NCBI RefSeq assembly: GCF_009765985.1 | Contig: NZ_LMUM01000037.1 | Span: 132,113 to 196,112 of the forward strand | Origin: Acidobacterium sp. S8 | Lineage (GTDB): Bacteria; Acidobacteriota; Terriglobia; Terriglobales; Acidobacteriaceae | DNA length: 64,000 nt | Direction: 5' to 3' | Part shown: positions 8,532 to 17,667 of the stretch, one piece after another | How positions within the stretch are numbered: the stretch's first letter is position 1 | How the letters are laid out: each line of letters opens with the position of its first letter | Notes under the pieces: model-generated | The model's database searches: none | What the model saw: the letters and a program-made list of their open reading frames with translations, nothing else | Told to the model about the DNA's origin: nothing | Position numbers and translations under genes: made by a program

Positions 8532-8664
8532 TACAATACTCTTGTCCTAAGGAGGCGTCAAGCGCGGGTTTTTTAATCAGAAAATGAAGAAATTAGCGCT
8601 CCTGATGCGCATCCTAGAGCAAAGAAGCCGAAGAATTTTCGCATAAGAAAACAGGAGTATCTAT

Positions 8665-9375
8665 ATGGCGGACTTGAAGGGCACAGTAGTGACCTGGTTG
8701 GGGCATGCTACCGTTCACATTGCAACCGCGAAGGGAACATCGATCCTCATCGATCCATTCATTGAGCAGAATCCAAAATTTCCGAAGAACTATAAGCTCC
8801 CCGAGAAAATCGATCTGATCCTTGCGACTCACGGACACGGCGATCACATCGCAGATCTGGTTTCGGTGGCTACGACCCATCATTCGACCGTAGTAGGCAT
8901 GGTGGAGCTCACGGGATGGGCGCAGTCGAAGGGCGTGAAAAATGCGGTTGGAATGAATCTTGGAGGATCGTGGAAGTATGAGGATCTGACGATCAGCATC
9001 GTCGAAGCCAGGCACAGCTCCGGCATCGAGGACGGCGGCAAGATGATTTATGGCGGTGAGCCCATTGGGTTCGTCATCTCAATTCAGGACGGCCCAGTGC
9101 TGTACCACGCAGGCGATACCAGCGTTTTTCTCGATATGCAGCTGATCCGCGATCTATATCATCCGGAAGTTGCCATGCTGCCCATTGGAGACCACTACAC
9201 GATGGGACCAAAAGCTGCTGCCCTGGCGGCGAAATATCTTGAAGCCGGAACAATTCTGCCGATCCACTATGGAACTTTCCCGGTACTCACAGGAACACCC
9301 GCGGAGCTTGCAGGTTTTCTGGAGGGAAGTGGTATCGAAGTGAAAGCTTTAACGCCGGGCGAGAGCCTGCGCTGA
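8665..9375 (+). CDS. UPF0173 family metal-dependent hydrolase
   Basis: 236 residues, ATG 8665 with CAGGAG 9 nt upstream. Metallo-beta-lactamase fold: WLGHATVHI at the N-terminus, the metal motif THGHGDH (His56, His58, Asp60, His61), YHAGDTSVF for the bridging Asp, and the C-terminal HYGTFPVLTG His. The length and the motif order match UPF0173, a family of cytoplasmic hydrolases without a confirmed physiological substrate. The gene is monocistronic as far as seen and ends before a hairpin at 9392-9416. Confidence 0.93.
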   Translation: MADLKGTVVTWLGHATVHIATAKGTSILIDPFIEQNPKFPKNYKLPEKIDLILATHGHGDHIADLVSVATTHHSTVVGMVELTGWAQSKGVKNAVGMNLGGSWKYEDLTISIVEARHSSGIEDGGKMIYGGEPIGFVISIQDGPVLYHAGDTSVFLDMQLIRDLYHPEVAMLPIGDHYTMGPKAAALAAKYLEAGTILPIHYGTFPVLTGTPAELAGFLEGSGIEVKALTPGESLR

Positions 9376-9391
9376 AGAGACTAAAAGGGCG

Positions 9392-9416
9392 GCGGTGTCT
9401 CATCGTCAGACGCCGC
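9392..9416 (+). terminator. Hairpin between convergent genes
   Basis: GCGGTGTCT pairs with AGACGCCGC (one G-T pair) around a 7-nt loop, 17 nt after the UPF0173 stop and 25 nt after the end of the convergent small gene. There is no long T-run, so it may be a weak bidirectional terminator. Confidence 0.5.
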
Positions 9417-9440
9417 ACCTCTTGTATTCGGGATGACGAT

Positions 9441-9665
9441 CTACTTCTTGCCGGCTTGCTGTTTTCTACGCTCGGCCCACCGTTTTTTCATGGCTTCGCC
9501 AATACGGCGCCGGCCCTCGGCACTCATCGTGCTCTTACGCTTGCGAATAACAGACTTCCTGCTTCCCTCGTAACGAGCGGTGGATGATCCTGCAAGTAGC
9601 GCGCGCGCTTCTTTAAGACGCGCTATTTCTTTGTCGAGCTCAGCGACGATTTTGTTGACTTCCAC
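9441..9665 (-). CDS. Small basic protein with coiled coil and a possible DNA-binding tail
   Basis: 74 residues. GTG 9665 is chosen because GGAGG lies 5 nt upstream of it; the frame extends further but without a start signal. Residues 1-25 are an amphipathic helix (VNKIVAELDKEIARLKEA), probably a coiled coil. The tail from residue 40 is strongly basic and contains MSAEGRRRIGEAMKKRWAER, a motif seen at the end of many small acidobacterial and planctomycete proteins and similar in pattern to NUMOD3-type DNA-binding segments. The function is not known; a nucleoid-associated or regulatory role is a guess from the charge and the helix. Confidence 0.65.
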   Translation of the reverse strand: MEVNKIVAELDKEIARLKEARALLAGSSTARYEGSRKSVIRKRKSTMSAEGRRRIGEAMKKRWAERRKQQAGKK

Positions 9666-9924
9666 TGTTCCTCCATGGGAGAACGTCGATTCAGGTAAAC
9701 ATTCATGAGTGGAGGTGTCCGTGCCAGACGAAGTAAAGAAACTTATCCGCAATTAAACCAACGGTACCGGCAGGGGCAACCTATTAATAGCAAAAAAAAA
9801 CGAAAACAATGAGTATTAACTACTCTTTCACTCTACGGCACCAGCACGCGCTTGACAAATCGTAGCCCGGATAACTAAGTGGAATTGACGATAGTAAGTT
9901 GTATTTTGTTCAGCCAGAGCGGAG

Positions 9925-12300
9925 CTAGTTCTCGTGATCGGCAGAGCCTGATGAAGGTCGCGGGGCTGGGATGGAGTAATCGCTTCGATCTCTTCCAGTC
10001 TGTATTCCGGCAGGCGTTTCCAGTGTCGACTTACTACCATCCTTGGTATAACGCCGGATATCTCGGAGAGTCTCCTGCTTGTCGCGCGCATATTCAATTG
10101 CAAGACGCGTGAGCGCGTAGGTAACTATATCGCTGTGGTGCAGTCCCTGCATTTCAGGATCGCGGCGGAAGTTCAGCCACAGCCTGTGGACTAACTGCAC
10201 ATCGTCAGCCTGCAAGGCAGGCGCGTGCGGTCCGATATGAAAGCCCTGCGCGTCGCCATTTGCGGTTACAACATAGAAAGTAAACTGGCGCTTCGGCTCC
10301 GGTAGATTCTCCCATGCCTGCCCCACATGGTAAGCCTGTTCCTGCGCGGTCATTTTGTTAGATAGTCCTGAAACAAGCGCGGTAACTTCCAAAGAATTCG
10401 CTGTCTGCACCAGTGCGGCGAAGATATCGCCAGCGGGAACTACCAGCAGTGATATGTGTTTACCAAAACTTTCAGCGACAGAGACGGCCTTGGTAAAGAG
10501 CATTTGTTCGTGCTCGCTGAAGAGCTGCTCAGAGGGGTCGATATATTCGGGTCCGCCGGCTCCCATCATGCGTGCCGTCAACACAACAACGTCTTGATCG
10601 TCTGTATTCGTGCGCGATAAAGCCCACTTCAAAGCGAAAGGATTTACTGCATCCCGCATCGTGACCAGAATGCCGCCGGGACGAATTTCCAGCGCTTCGC
10701 GTCCGATCGTATCCTGATGCTCAAGCTGGAAATGCTCCTTCATCTGCTTTTCGGTAGCAGCCTGTTTCCGTTTGTTGCGCCGCTCGGAAATGGTGAAGAT
10801 AACGTAGAAGGTAGCGGCAAAGAGCACGCCGCTCTTAGTGGCGACACTCTTCGTAAAGAGGTTTACGATTGCTGTGGAGAAGAGAACGAGAAACACTGAG
10901 AACAAGCCGACCGGCAGCTCTACTTTGCCGATACGGATATTGATGGGAACTTTCCAGCCACGCTCGCCTTTGTACTTCCATCGCAACACTAGCATGGCCA
11001 GCGAGTTGAAGGTAAAGCTCCAGATCACACCGAACGCGTAAGCTTCACCAAGGGTGATGACGTTGCCGCGACTCGCGATGATCGTGAATAGCTGCAGCGC
11101 CGTAACCAGGTTCACGATGCGATAACTAGTGCCGAACTTACGATGCGGTTTGCGAAACCAGTCCGTCAGTACGCCGTCTTCGGCAATGCGCATCAAGACG
11201 CCGGTCGAGCCGATGATCGATGTATTGATCGCACCGGAGAGGATCAAAAAGCCTACGATCACGACAAAAACGCGGAAGACAATCTTCAGCGTGAGCGGTC
11301 CCACCATATACATGGCAAGCCCGGCGATCAGATTGTCGCGGAACACCGGTACGCGCACGGAATCCGGGATCAGCATGACAGCCAGCAGTGAAACGATGCC
11401 GGTAAATACCAGGCTGTAGATCGCGATCACGATTGCGGCGCGCTTCAGATTCTTGAGCTTCGGGTGCTCAATTTCGCGGTTCACCTGCGCCAGCGTCTCT
11501 TCGCCGCTCATTGCAAGTACCGAATGCCCGAAGGCCATCAATATGCCGAAGAGTCCGAGCGTGGTGGCAAACTTCGTTCCTGAAAGAAAGCCGAGAGCAT
11601 CGTTAGAAAAATGCAGGTTGGAAGGAACCGGGAGCGGCGGCAACGGGGCGCTGAGGTGAATCGCAGAGTAGATGCCCCAGCCCAGCAGCAGGACCACCAT
11701 AACGGTGGTGATCTTCATGACTTCGAGGGCCTTGTCGGTTGATTCCTCAATGCCCTTGGTGTTCTGCCACCAGTAGTACATCGTGACCGCAGCGCAAAAA
11801 ACTGCCGATGTCTCATTCATCGGCAATTGGCGTGCGTGGCCTCCGTGGATGAGCGCGACAGGTAGCCATCCGTGCGTCGCCCCTACTGCCATGAGTTCAT
11901 TCAGCAGGCCGGTAATATATTGTCCCGCAGATACGCCTGAGATCGGGCCGGTAAGGATGTAATCAAACATCAGGGCCGAGACACTCAGCTTGGCGAAGGT
12001 GCCGCCCAATGCTTCTTTCACCACACGGTAAACGCCGCCGCGCGTGAACATGGAACAGCTCTCCACGTAGACCGCGCGAACGGCAAATGAGAAGAGCATG
12101 ACGCCGAGAATGAACCAGGGCGCAGCTTTTCCCACCGCCTCTTCTGCAATGCCACCAGCGTAGAAAGCTGATGAGCCTAAGTCATTGAGAACGACCGCTG
12201 CCGCCCGCCAGAAGGAGATGAAAGTAAGCATGACCGAGGAGGCGACAACCAGCCTTACTCGGTTCGATTGCGGAGCGGTAAACGTTTGACCAACTGACAT
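9925..12300 (-). CDS. APC-family amino acid permease with a C-terminal USP-like cytosolic domain
   Basis: 791 residues, ATG 12300. Residues about 20-500 have 11-12 hydrophobic helices; the first unwound helix (VMLTFISFWRAAAVV) and the LTGPISGVSAGQYITG segment are typical of the amino acid-polyamine-organocation superfamily. After the membrane part a charged linker leads into a soluble region from about residue 540: GGILVTMRDAVNPFALKWAL followed by DVVVLTARM, the start of a universal-stress-protein-like alpha/beta fold. That makes it about 300 residues longer than a simple permease. The substrate cannot be read. A 41-residue membrane protein is encoded 124 nt upstream on the same strand. Confidence 0.88.
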   Translation of the reverse strand: MSVGQTFTAPQSNRVRLVVASSVMLTFISFWRAAAVVLNDLGSSAFYAGGIAEEAVGKAAPWFILGVMLFSFAVRAVYVESCSMFTRGGVYRVVKEALGGTFAKLSVSALMFDYILTGPISGVSAGQYITGLLNELMAVGATHGWLPVALIHGGHARQLPMNETSAVFCAAVTMYYWWQNTKGIEESTDKALEVMKITTVMVVLLLGWGIYSAIHLSAPLPPLPVPSNLHFSNDALGFLSGTKFATTLGLFGILMAFGHSVLAMSGEETLAQVNREIEHPKLKNLKRAAIVIAIYSLVFTGIVSLLAVMLIPDSVRVPVFRDNLIAGLAMYMVGPLTLKIVFRVFVVIVGFLILSGAINTSIIGSTGVLMRIAEDGVLTDWFRKPHRKFGTSYRIVNLVTALQLFTIIASRGNVITLGEAYAFGVIWSFTFNSLAMLVLRWKYKGERGWKVPINIRIGKVELPVGLFSVFLVLFSTAIVNLFTKSVATKSGVLFAATFYVIFTISERRNKRKQAATEKQMKEHFQLEHQDTIGREALEIRPGGILVTMRDAVNPFALKWALSRTNTDDQDVVVLTARMMGAGGPEYIDPSEQLFSEHEQMLFTKAVSVAESFGKHISLLVVPAGDIFAALVQTANSLEVTALVSGLSNKMTAQEQAYHVGQAWENLPEPKRQFTFYVVTANGDAQGFHIGPHAPALQADDVQLVHRLWLNFRRDPEMQGLHHSDIVTYALTRLAIEYARDKQETLRDIRRYTKDGSKSTLETPAGIQTGRDRSDYSIPAPRPSSGSADHEN

Positions 12301-12424
12301 GGATGAAAGGTGACGACCTGGCTACTCACCACCAGGCGAGTGACTGCCCCGGCGAGGACGCTCAGCGCTGAGTGTATGTCTAGTTGGACCTATAGTCAAT
12401 GAAAGGATGCCCTTGTAGAGTGGG

Positions 12425-12550
12425 TCAGTCACCAAGAAGCTCGTGAAGATCCTCGACGAAGCTGATGATAATGACGATCGACGCTCCTGCCATCCCGATG
12501 AAGAAGAGATAGGTCAACACATGCATTCCGAAATAGACAAGAGTGTCCAC
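12425..12550 (-). CDS. Small single-pass membrane protein, 41 residues
   Basis: This gene is shorter than usual annotation cut-offs. Reading from GTG 12550 to TGA 12425-12427 gives 41 residues: a short N-terminus (MDTLVYFGMHVL), a hydrophobic helix FFIGMAGASIVIIISFV and an acidic tail EDLHELLGD. The helix is long enough to span the membrane once and the tail should be cytosolic. No clear ribosome site is seen, which lowers confidence; the amphipathic charge pattern and the absence of rare codons support translation. It lies upstream of and codirectional with the APC permease gene, so it may be a regulatory subunit of the transporter, as small membrane proteins are elsewhere. That is inference. 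Confidence 0.6.
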   Translation of the reverse strand: MDTLVYFGMHVLTYLFFIGMAGASIVIIISFVEDLHELLGD

Positions 12551-12596
12551 ACAAGCATTCTACCGCGATCTGGCCAGAATGGTAGACTCACCCTGA

Positions 12597-14204
12597 ATGC
12601 GCTCTTATCTACGCAATCCCATCTTGCTTGGATTGCTCTCCGCCGTCCTTCTGGACCTGCCATTCCCTATCGCCGGGCCTATGCCGCCGTGGCGCGCCGT
12701 CTTTTCATGGATCGCACTGGTACCGCTGCTTTACGGCCTGCTTTCCGAGTCCAGCTTTAGCGCGCCGCGATATCTCCAGCGCAGTGCGCTCGCCGGGTAC
12801 GCATGCGGCGTGCTCTGGTACATCCTGAACTGTTATTGGATCTACGACACCATGCTCTATTACGGGCATGTGCCGGCTCCAGGTGCAGCAGGTATCGTGC
12901 TTCTTTACAGCCTGGTGCTGGGACTTTACTTCGCGCTCTTCGGTTTTCTGATTGCACTTTGCCGCAAAGCGTTTCGATCGAATACGATTCCCCTGGCGCT
13001 CGCGCCGTTCTTCTGGGCCGCTATTGAGCTTGCCGCCTCACGCATCACCAGCGTTCCCTGGGACCAACTGGGTTATGCGCAAGTCGATAATTTTTTGCTC
13101 ACGCGTCTCGCGCCCTTTACTGGTGTCTACGGAATCTCTTTCGTTTTGATGGCGGCAAATGCACTTCTCGCTGCAGCTTTGCTCGCTAGATCGATTCATA
13201 CGCGTATTCGCTTAGGTGTGGGAGCTGCGCTTCTGATTGTTCTTTTTCAACTCGGCTCTCTCTTCGCGCCGAAATCGGCTTCCACTTCGGTCTTCAGTGT
13301 CATGTTGCAGCCGAACCTCGACGTGGGCATGGATAACGAATGGGTCGGCCCTGTATGGGACGAAAATGCGTCGTGGATACTGGAGCAGAGCCGTCTCACC
13401 TGTACACCTGCGTATATTGGCTTGCCCTGGCCGGCCGCAAAGTTGCAACAACCACAATGCAGCCAGAATGTCCCGCCTCCCGGGGTCGTCGTCTGGCCGG
13501 AGGCGCAATCTTCGCTGGGCAGCAATGATCCACACACGATCGATTTGCTGCGTGAGATGGCAACTTCCACGCATGCGCCGGTCGTCGCCGGCATGCTCGG
13601 CCACGACCAGACTGGAACCTACAACTCAGGCGTCTTCACCATACCGGATGGCAACGTCATCGGTCGTTACGACAAAATCCATCTTGTCCCCTTCGGTGAA
13701 TACGTGCCGTTCCGCAACGTCTTCTTTTTTGCGGGACATCTCACACAACAGCTCGTCGACCTGCAGCGCGGAACGGATCGCAAGGTATTTCGCTCGAATG
13801 GTCATACATTCGGCATCTTCATCTGCTATGAATCGATTTTTGCCGACGAAGTCCGTCAGTTTGCAAAGAATGGCGCGGAGGTATTCGTCAATATCTCCGA
13901 CGATGGCTGGTATGGCGACACCAGCGCTCCCTGGCAGCACCTGAACATGGCGCGCATGCGGTCCATCGAGAACCACCGCTGGATTCTCCTCGACACCAAC
14001 AACGGCATTACGACTGCCATCGACCCGCAGGGCAGAACAACCGTCAGTTCACCGCGTAATATACGAACATCGCTCGTAGCCCGTTACGGATATGAAGACG
14101 ACCTGACCTTCTATGCTCGCCACGGCGATCTCTTCGCCATGCTGTGTGGGATAATTTCTATAGCGGCCGCGGCAATGGCAGTACGCTCTGTGGCACGTCG
14201 CTAA
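12597..14204 (+). CDS. lnt: Apolipoprotein N-acyltransferase Lnt
   Basis: 535 residues. Lnt transfers the third acyl chain to the N-terminal Cys of lipoproteins on the periplasmic face of the inner membrane. Residues 5-225 hold about six to seven membrane segments with the conserved SRITSVPWDQLGY motif before the fifth. The C-terminal nitrilase domain carries the triad Glu302 (VVWPEAQ), Lys360 (YDKIHLVPFGEYVPF) and Cys410 (FGIFICYESIF), all intact. Start ATG 12597 fits the first membrane segment although the ribosome site is weak. The prfB gene follows 79 nt downstream. A second Lnt-like gene lies at 59209-60693. Confidence 0.95.
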   Translation: MRSYLRNPILLGLLSAVLLDLPFPIAGPMPPWRAVFSWIALVPLLYGLLSESSFSAPRYLQRSALAGYACGVLWYILNCYWIYDTMLYYGHVPAPGAAGIVLLYSLVLGLYFALFGFLIALCRKAFRSNTIPLALAPFFWAAIELAASRITSVPWDQLGYAQVDNFLLTRLAPFTGVYGISFVLMAANALLAAALLARSIHTRIRLGVGAALLIVLFQLGSLFAPKSASTSVFSVMLQPNLDVGMDNEWVGPVWDENASWILEQSRLTCTPAYIGLPWPAAKLQQPQCSQNVPPPGVVVWPEAQSSLGSNDPHTIDLLREMATSTHAPVVAGMLGHDQTGTYNSGVFTIPDGNVIGRYDKIHLVPFGEYVPFRNVFFFAGHLTQQLVDLQRGTDRKVFRSNGHTFGIFICYESIFADEVRQFAKNGAEVFVNISDDGWYGDTSAPWQHLNMARMRSIENHRWILLDTNNGITTAIDPQGRTTVSSPRNIRTSLVARYGYEDDLTFYARHGDLFAMLCGIISIAAAAMAVRSVARR

Positions 14205-14283
14205 GTTTTAACTGATGATGAGTGGAACGGGCTTTAGCCACGGTCTGCTCCTCATACATTGAATAAAAAGACAGGTCTCCTAA

Positions 14284-15418
14284 GTGTTGAACGATCTCGA
14301 ATTCGCCTACACTCCCGTCCGGGACAAAGTCCGTGACCTGCGGGAGTATCTTTGACTCCGCCCGTCTCCGCAAAGAACTAGCCGTCATAGAAAACAAGCT
14401 CTCCGATCCTGCGCTGTGGGCGAATGCCGCTCTGTCGCAGCCGTTGATGCGCGACCGCAGGCGTTATGAAGATCAGCTTGCATCGGACGATGAGCTTGTC
14501 CGTCGCGCCGGCGATATCGAAGCTTATTTCGACCTGGCTCGTGAAGGCGAGTCGGTCGAGTCTGATCTTGAACGTGAGATTAAATCGCTGAGCGATTATG
14601 TCGAAAAGCTGGAAGAGCGCACCATGCTCTCCGGCGAGAACGATGCACTGAATGCGATCGTCACTGTGCATCCAGGCGCCGGTGGTACTGAAAGTCAGGA
14701 CTGGGCAGAGATGCTGATGCGCATGTATCTGCGGTGGGCGGAACAGCAGGGCTTCAAGACGGAAATGAACGACTATCAGGATGGCGAAGAAGCAGGCATT
14801 AAGTCCGCGACCTTCACTGTCACCGGCGACTATGCCTTCGGGCTGCTTTCCGGCGAGACCGGTGTGCACCGCCTGGTACGCATCTCGCCTTTCGATCAGG
14901 CTAAGCGACGGCACACATCGTTCGCCTCCGTCTTTATTTCGCCGGAAATCGATGACTCCATCGAGATCGACATCAAGCCTGACGACATCCGAACGGACAC
15001 TTACCGCTCAGGCGGAAAGGGCGGCCAGCATGTCAACACGACGGATTCAGCCGTGCGCATCACGCACATTCCTACTAACATTGTGGTGCAATGCCAGAAC
15101 GAGCGCTCGCAGCACAAGAACCGCGAGAAGGCGATGAAGATGCTGCGCTCGCGCCTCTACGAATACGAGTTGGACAAGAAGAAAGCCGAGAGTAAGAAGC
15201 TCGAAGACTCAAAGCTGGACATTAACTTTGGATCACAGATTCGCTCTTATGTCCTGCAACCCTATCGCATCGCCAAAGACCATCGCACAAAAGTGGAAGT
15301 AGGCGATGTAGACAAAGTATTGGATGGTTTCCTGGATCCATTTATCCGCGGATATCTGTTGATGCGTAGAAACGGCGGAGTGCCTGTCGTAGCGGATGTT
15401 GGAGATGATCTGGAGTAG
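14284..15418 (+). CDS. prfB: Peptide chain release factor 2, expressed through a +1 frameshift
   Basis: RF2 releases peptides at UGA and UAA. The gene is in two frames. Frame one runs from GTG 14284 (or TTG 14287) for 23 codons to CTT 14350-14352 and an in-frame TGA 14353-14355. Skipping T 14353 continues as GACTCC in the second frame to TAG 15416-15418, giving about 377 residues, the normal RF2 length. The joint reads REYL then DSARLRKEL, matching the RGYLDYDAKKERL region of E. coli RF2. Downstream are the SPF anticodon-like tripeptide ([15 protein letters not shown]) and the catalytic GGQ ([15 protein letters not shown]). The CoA-binding gene starts 2 nt after the stop. Confidence 0.95.
14341..14356 (+). 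other. prfB programmed +1 frameshift site
   Basis: The segment reads CGG GAG TAT CTT TGA C. It has the internal Shine-Dalgarno-like GGGAG, the TAT spacer codon and the CTT-TGA-C slip site in the same register as the E. coli site (AGG GGG TAT CTT TGA C). When RF2 is scarce the UGA is read slowly and the Leu tRNA slips forward one base, so RF2 controls its own synthesis. Confidence 0.93.
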
Positions 15419-15420
15419 TT

Positions 15421-15837
15421 ATGAACGAGCCCAACACCATCCGTGAAATCCTCGACAACGCGAAGACCATCGCCGTAGTCGGCCTGACCAACAAAGAAGG
15501 TCGCGCCAGCCTCGGCGTCTCGCGTTTCATGCAGAGTCGCGGATATCGCATTATCCCAGTCAATCCGAAAATTGAAAGCGCGCTCGGCGAGAAGGCTTAT
15601 CCCTCGCTCGACGCCGCGCTCGAAGCCGCTGGCAAGATCGACCTCGTGAATGTCTTTCGCCTGCCGCACTACATACCGGACATCGTGAAAGACACGATCC
15701 GCCTCAAAATTCCGTACCTCTGGATACAGGAGGGCATCGTGCACGAAGAAGCCGCGGCTCAGGCCGAAGCCGCAGGGATCAAGCTTGTCATGGACCGCTG
15801 CATCCTCAAAGACCGTATGGCTGCTGGCTGGGTCTAG
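15421..15837 (+). CDS. CoA-binding domain protein (YccU-like)
   Basis: 138 residues, ATG 15421 only 2 nt after the prfB stop, so translation is probably coupled. The whole protein is one Rossmann-like CoA-binding domain: IAVVGLTNKEGRASLGVS (Gly-rich loop, residues about 17-34), GYRIIPVNPK, then LWIQEGIVHEEAAAQA and the C-terminal VMDRCILKD with the family Cys. The family is related to succinyl-CoA synthetase alpha N-terminal domains but lacks the catalytic part. A physiological role is not established. Confidence 0.88.
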   Translation: MNEPNTIREILDNAKTIAVVGLTNKEGRASLGVSRFMQSRGYRIIPVNPKIESALGEKAYPSLDAALEAAGKIDLVNVFRLPHYIPDIVKDTIRLKIPYLWIQEGIVHEEAAAQAEAAGIKLVMDRCILKDRMAAGWV

Positions 15838-15889
15838 TCATCCAGGCGGACGCGCCTCCCGCGCCACAAGACAGACGGCGCTTCGATTC

Positions 15890-17464
15890 CTAACTGCTTC
15901 GCATCTGCTCTGCAATGCCATGAATGGCGCGATGCGCTGATAACGCCGCGCCCTCCTGCCAGCCAACAATATGGCTCAGGTAATCCCCGGCAAAGTAGAT
16001 TCTGCCATCTGGCTTATTCAGTTCATCGTAAGCAGGCTTGGTAGAAGGAATCATGTTCATCGCGAAGCAGCCAAGGCTGTAGGGAATTCGCTGCCACGAA
16101 ATATAAATCGGCTTCGTCAGCGACTGGCCGTGTCCCGGATGCAGCACCTCAACCGCAGCACGCGACGCATCGAGTTTTGCCTGCACTGTCGGCAACGCGC
16201 CGAACTCGGTAGGCTTGCCATCGTCGTAGTCATTTTGCTCGAAGTTGAAGCCCGAGAGAATGATTCCTGTTTTCGTAAATAGTCCGGCGCTTGGATACCA
16301 GACCAGATTCACAATCTGTTTCGGAAAAGAAATGCCGCCATAGATGTTGTACTGCTTCTCCCAGAAGCGCGGAGCCTCCCATCCAATCTTGTAAAGGGAT
16401 GCCATCGTCATGCCGCTGAAGGCCTGCTTCGTCTCCGACGAACAGTCGATATCGAGTGTCTTGAGAATACTCAGCGGAAAAGTGCAGATGCAGTAATCGG
16501 CTTCGATGCTTTTGGGCGAACCACTCTCCGTGTATTCCACCCGCACGCCGTTCGCAGTCTTGGCGACCTTCTTTACCAAGGTCCTGTAGTGAACGATATC
16601 GCCCAGCGATTTCGCGAACGCATAAGGAATGCGGTCCATGCCGCCGACAGGCTGAAACATGGTCGCCTGCCAGTCGATCTGCTCCTCGTATAGCTCACCC
16701 GTAGAAAAATCCGAAATCAGCAGCTCATGCAAACTAAGCGGCGGCCGCAATTTTTCTTCATCCGAGCCCGCGCCGGGAGGGGAGACAAAGCCGCTGCGCT
16801 CCGAGCCCTTGTAACTAAAATCTTTTGAAAGATCACCATACTGTTTCAAAAAAGCAAGCATTCGCTCCGTGTCTTCCGTGCTCAAAACCTTATCCAGCCC
16901 ATGCTGGTCGATGCACTTGGCGAGCAGCTCAGACACATAACCGCGCGTATCGTTGACCACCTGTCGCTGTTCCACCGGCTTGCCGCCGTTCAATGTGTCG
17001 GCCTGCATCAGCGTGCTGCGCGAGGTATTAATCTCAACTTCCAGCGGCACACCCAATTCTTCGCAGTAGCCCAGGATGGTGCGATGGATGGAAGGCAGGC
17101 GCGCCGGCCCCGCATTTAAGTAATGGCCATCCTGCCAATCGCAGTTCTGAACAGTGCCATCTGTAAACTCCACCTTGCTTCCGTTGCGGACGCTCCAGTT
17201 TCTGCCTCCGGGACGCTCCCGCGCCTCAAGCACGGTACAGCTGAAACCAGCCTTGCGTAGCTCATAAGCCGAGACCAATCCGGCGATGCCGCCGCCAAGG
17301 ATCACGATCTTTTTGCCCTTGCCAAAATCGGCCGGCAGAGCAGGCAGCGGAGAAGCCTCTGCTTTCGTGGCCATGAGGCCGAGCGCCTGCATAGCCGTAA
17401 ATGCCGCGCGATAGCCGCCCGCCATCGCAACCCGGCCAATAAACGTACGCCGTGTCCACGCCAT
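15890..17464 (-). CDS. Flavin amine oxidase family protein, Tat-exported
   Basis: 524 residues, ATG 17464 with GGAGG 11 nt upstream. The N-terminus has a twin-arginine signal (TRRTFIGRVAMAGG, Arg5-Arg6) followed by a hydrophobic stretch and an ASP-type cleavage region near residue 38. The FAD-binding GxGxxG loop is at residues 56-62 (VILGGGIAGL), then LEARERPGGRNWSVR, the second family motif. The C-terminus has RIYFAGDYLSHIVGWQEGA, the FAD-ribityl segment of the monoamine/L-amino acid oxidase family. It should oxidise an amine or amino acid in the periplasm; the substrate is not readable. No electron-transfer partner is adjacent. Confidence 0.9.
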   Translation of the reverse strand: MAWTRRTFIGRVAMAGGYRAAFTAMQALGLMATKAEASPLPALPADFGKGKKIVILGGGIAGLVSAYELRKAGFSCTVLEARERPGGRNWSVRNGSKVEFTDGTVQNCDWQDGHYLNAGPARLPSIHRTILGYCEELGVPLEVEINTSRSTLMQADTLNGGKPVEQRQVVNDTRGYVSELLAKCIDQHGLDKVLSTEDTERMLAFLKQYGDLSKDFSYKGSERSGFVSPPGAGSDEEKLRPPLSLHELLISDFSTGELYEEQIDWQATMFQPVGGMDRIPYAFAKSLGDIVHYRTLVKKVAKTANGVRVEYTESGSPKSIEADYCICTFPLSILKTLDIDCSSETKQAFSGMTMASLYKIGWEAPRFWEKQYNIYGGISFPKQIVNLVWYPSAGLFTKTGIILSGFNFEQNDYDDGKPTEFGALPTVQAKLDASRAAVEVLHPGHGQSLTKPIYISWQRIPYSLGCFAMNMIPSTKPAYDELNKPDGRIYFAGDYLSHIVGWQEGAALSAHRAIHGIAEQMRSS

Positions 17465-17667
17465 CAGAAGCAGTCCTCCGGAACCAGAAAGAAACAGCTA
17501 AGAAAGGAAGTGCCTCCAGTGTCGCCTGCCGGTAAGTAGTTGGCAACAGCATGGAAATCCCTTTTATTCCGGATAAAGAAATGTTTTGCTCCTCGGGGGA
17601 TTTCACCCCACCTGGACAATCTGTAACCTCGACGCCCCGGGCAGCGTCCTACAATAGAAGGAACAAC

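Noticed and set aside
8549-8560. TAAGGAGGCGTC, a strong ribosome-site-like sequence on the plus strand
   Set aside because: No start codon with an open frame follows at a suitable distance; probably chance or part of the minus-strand leader.
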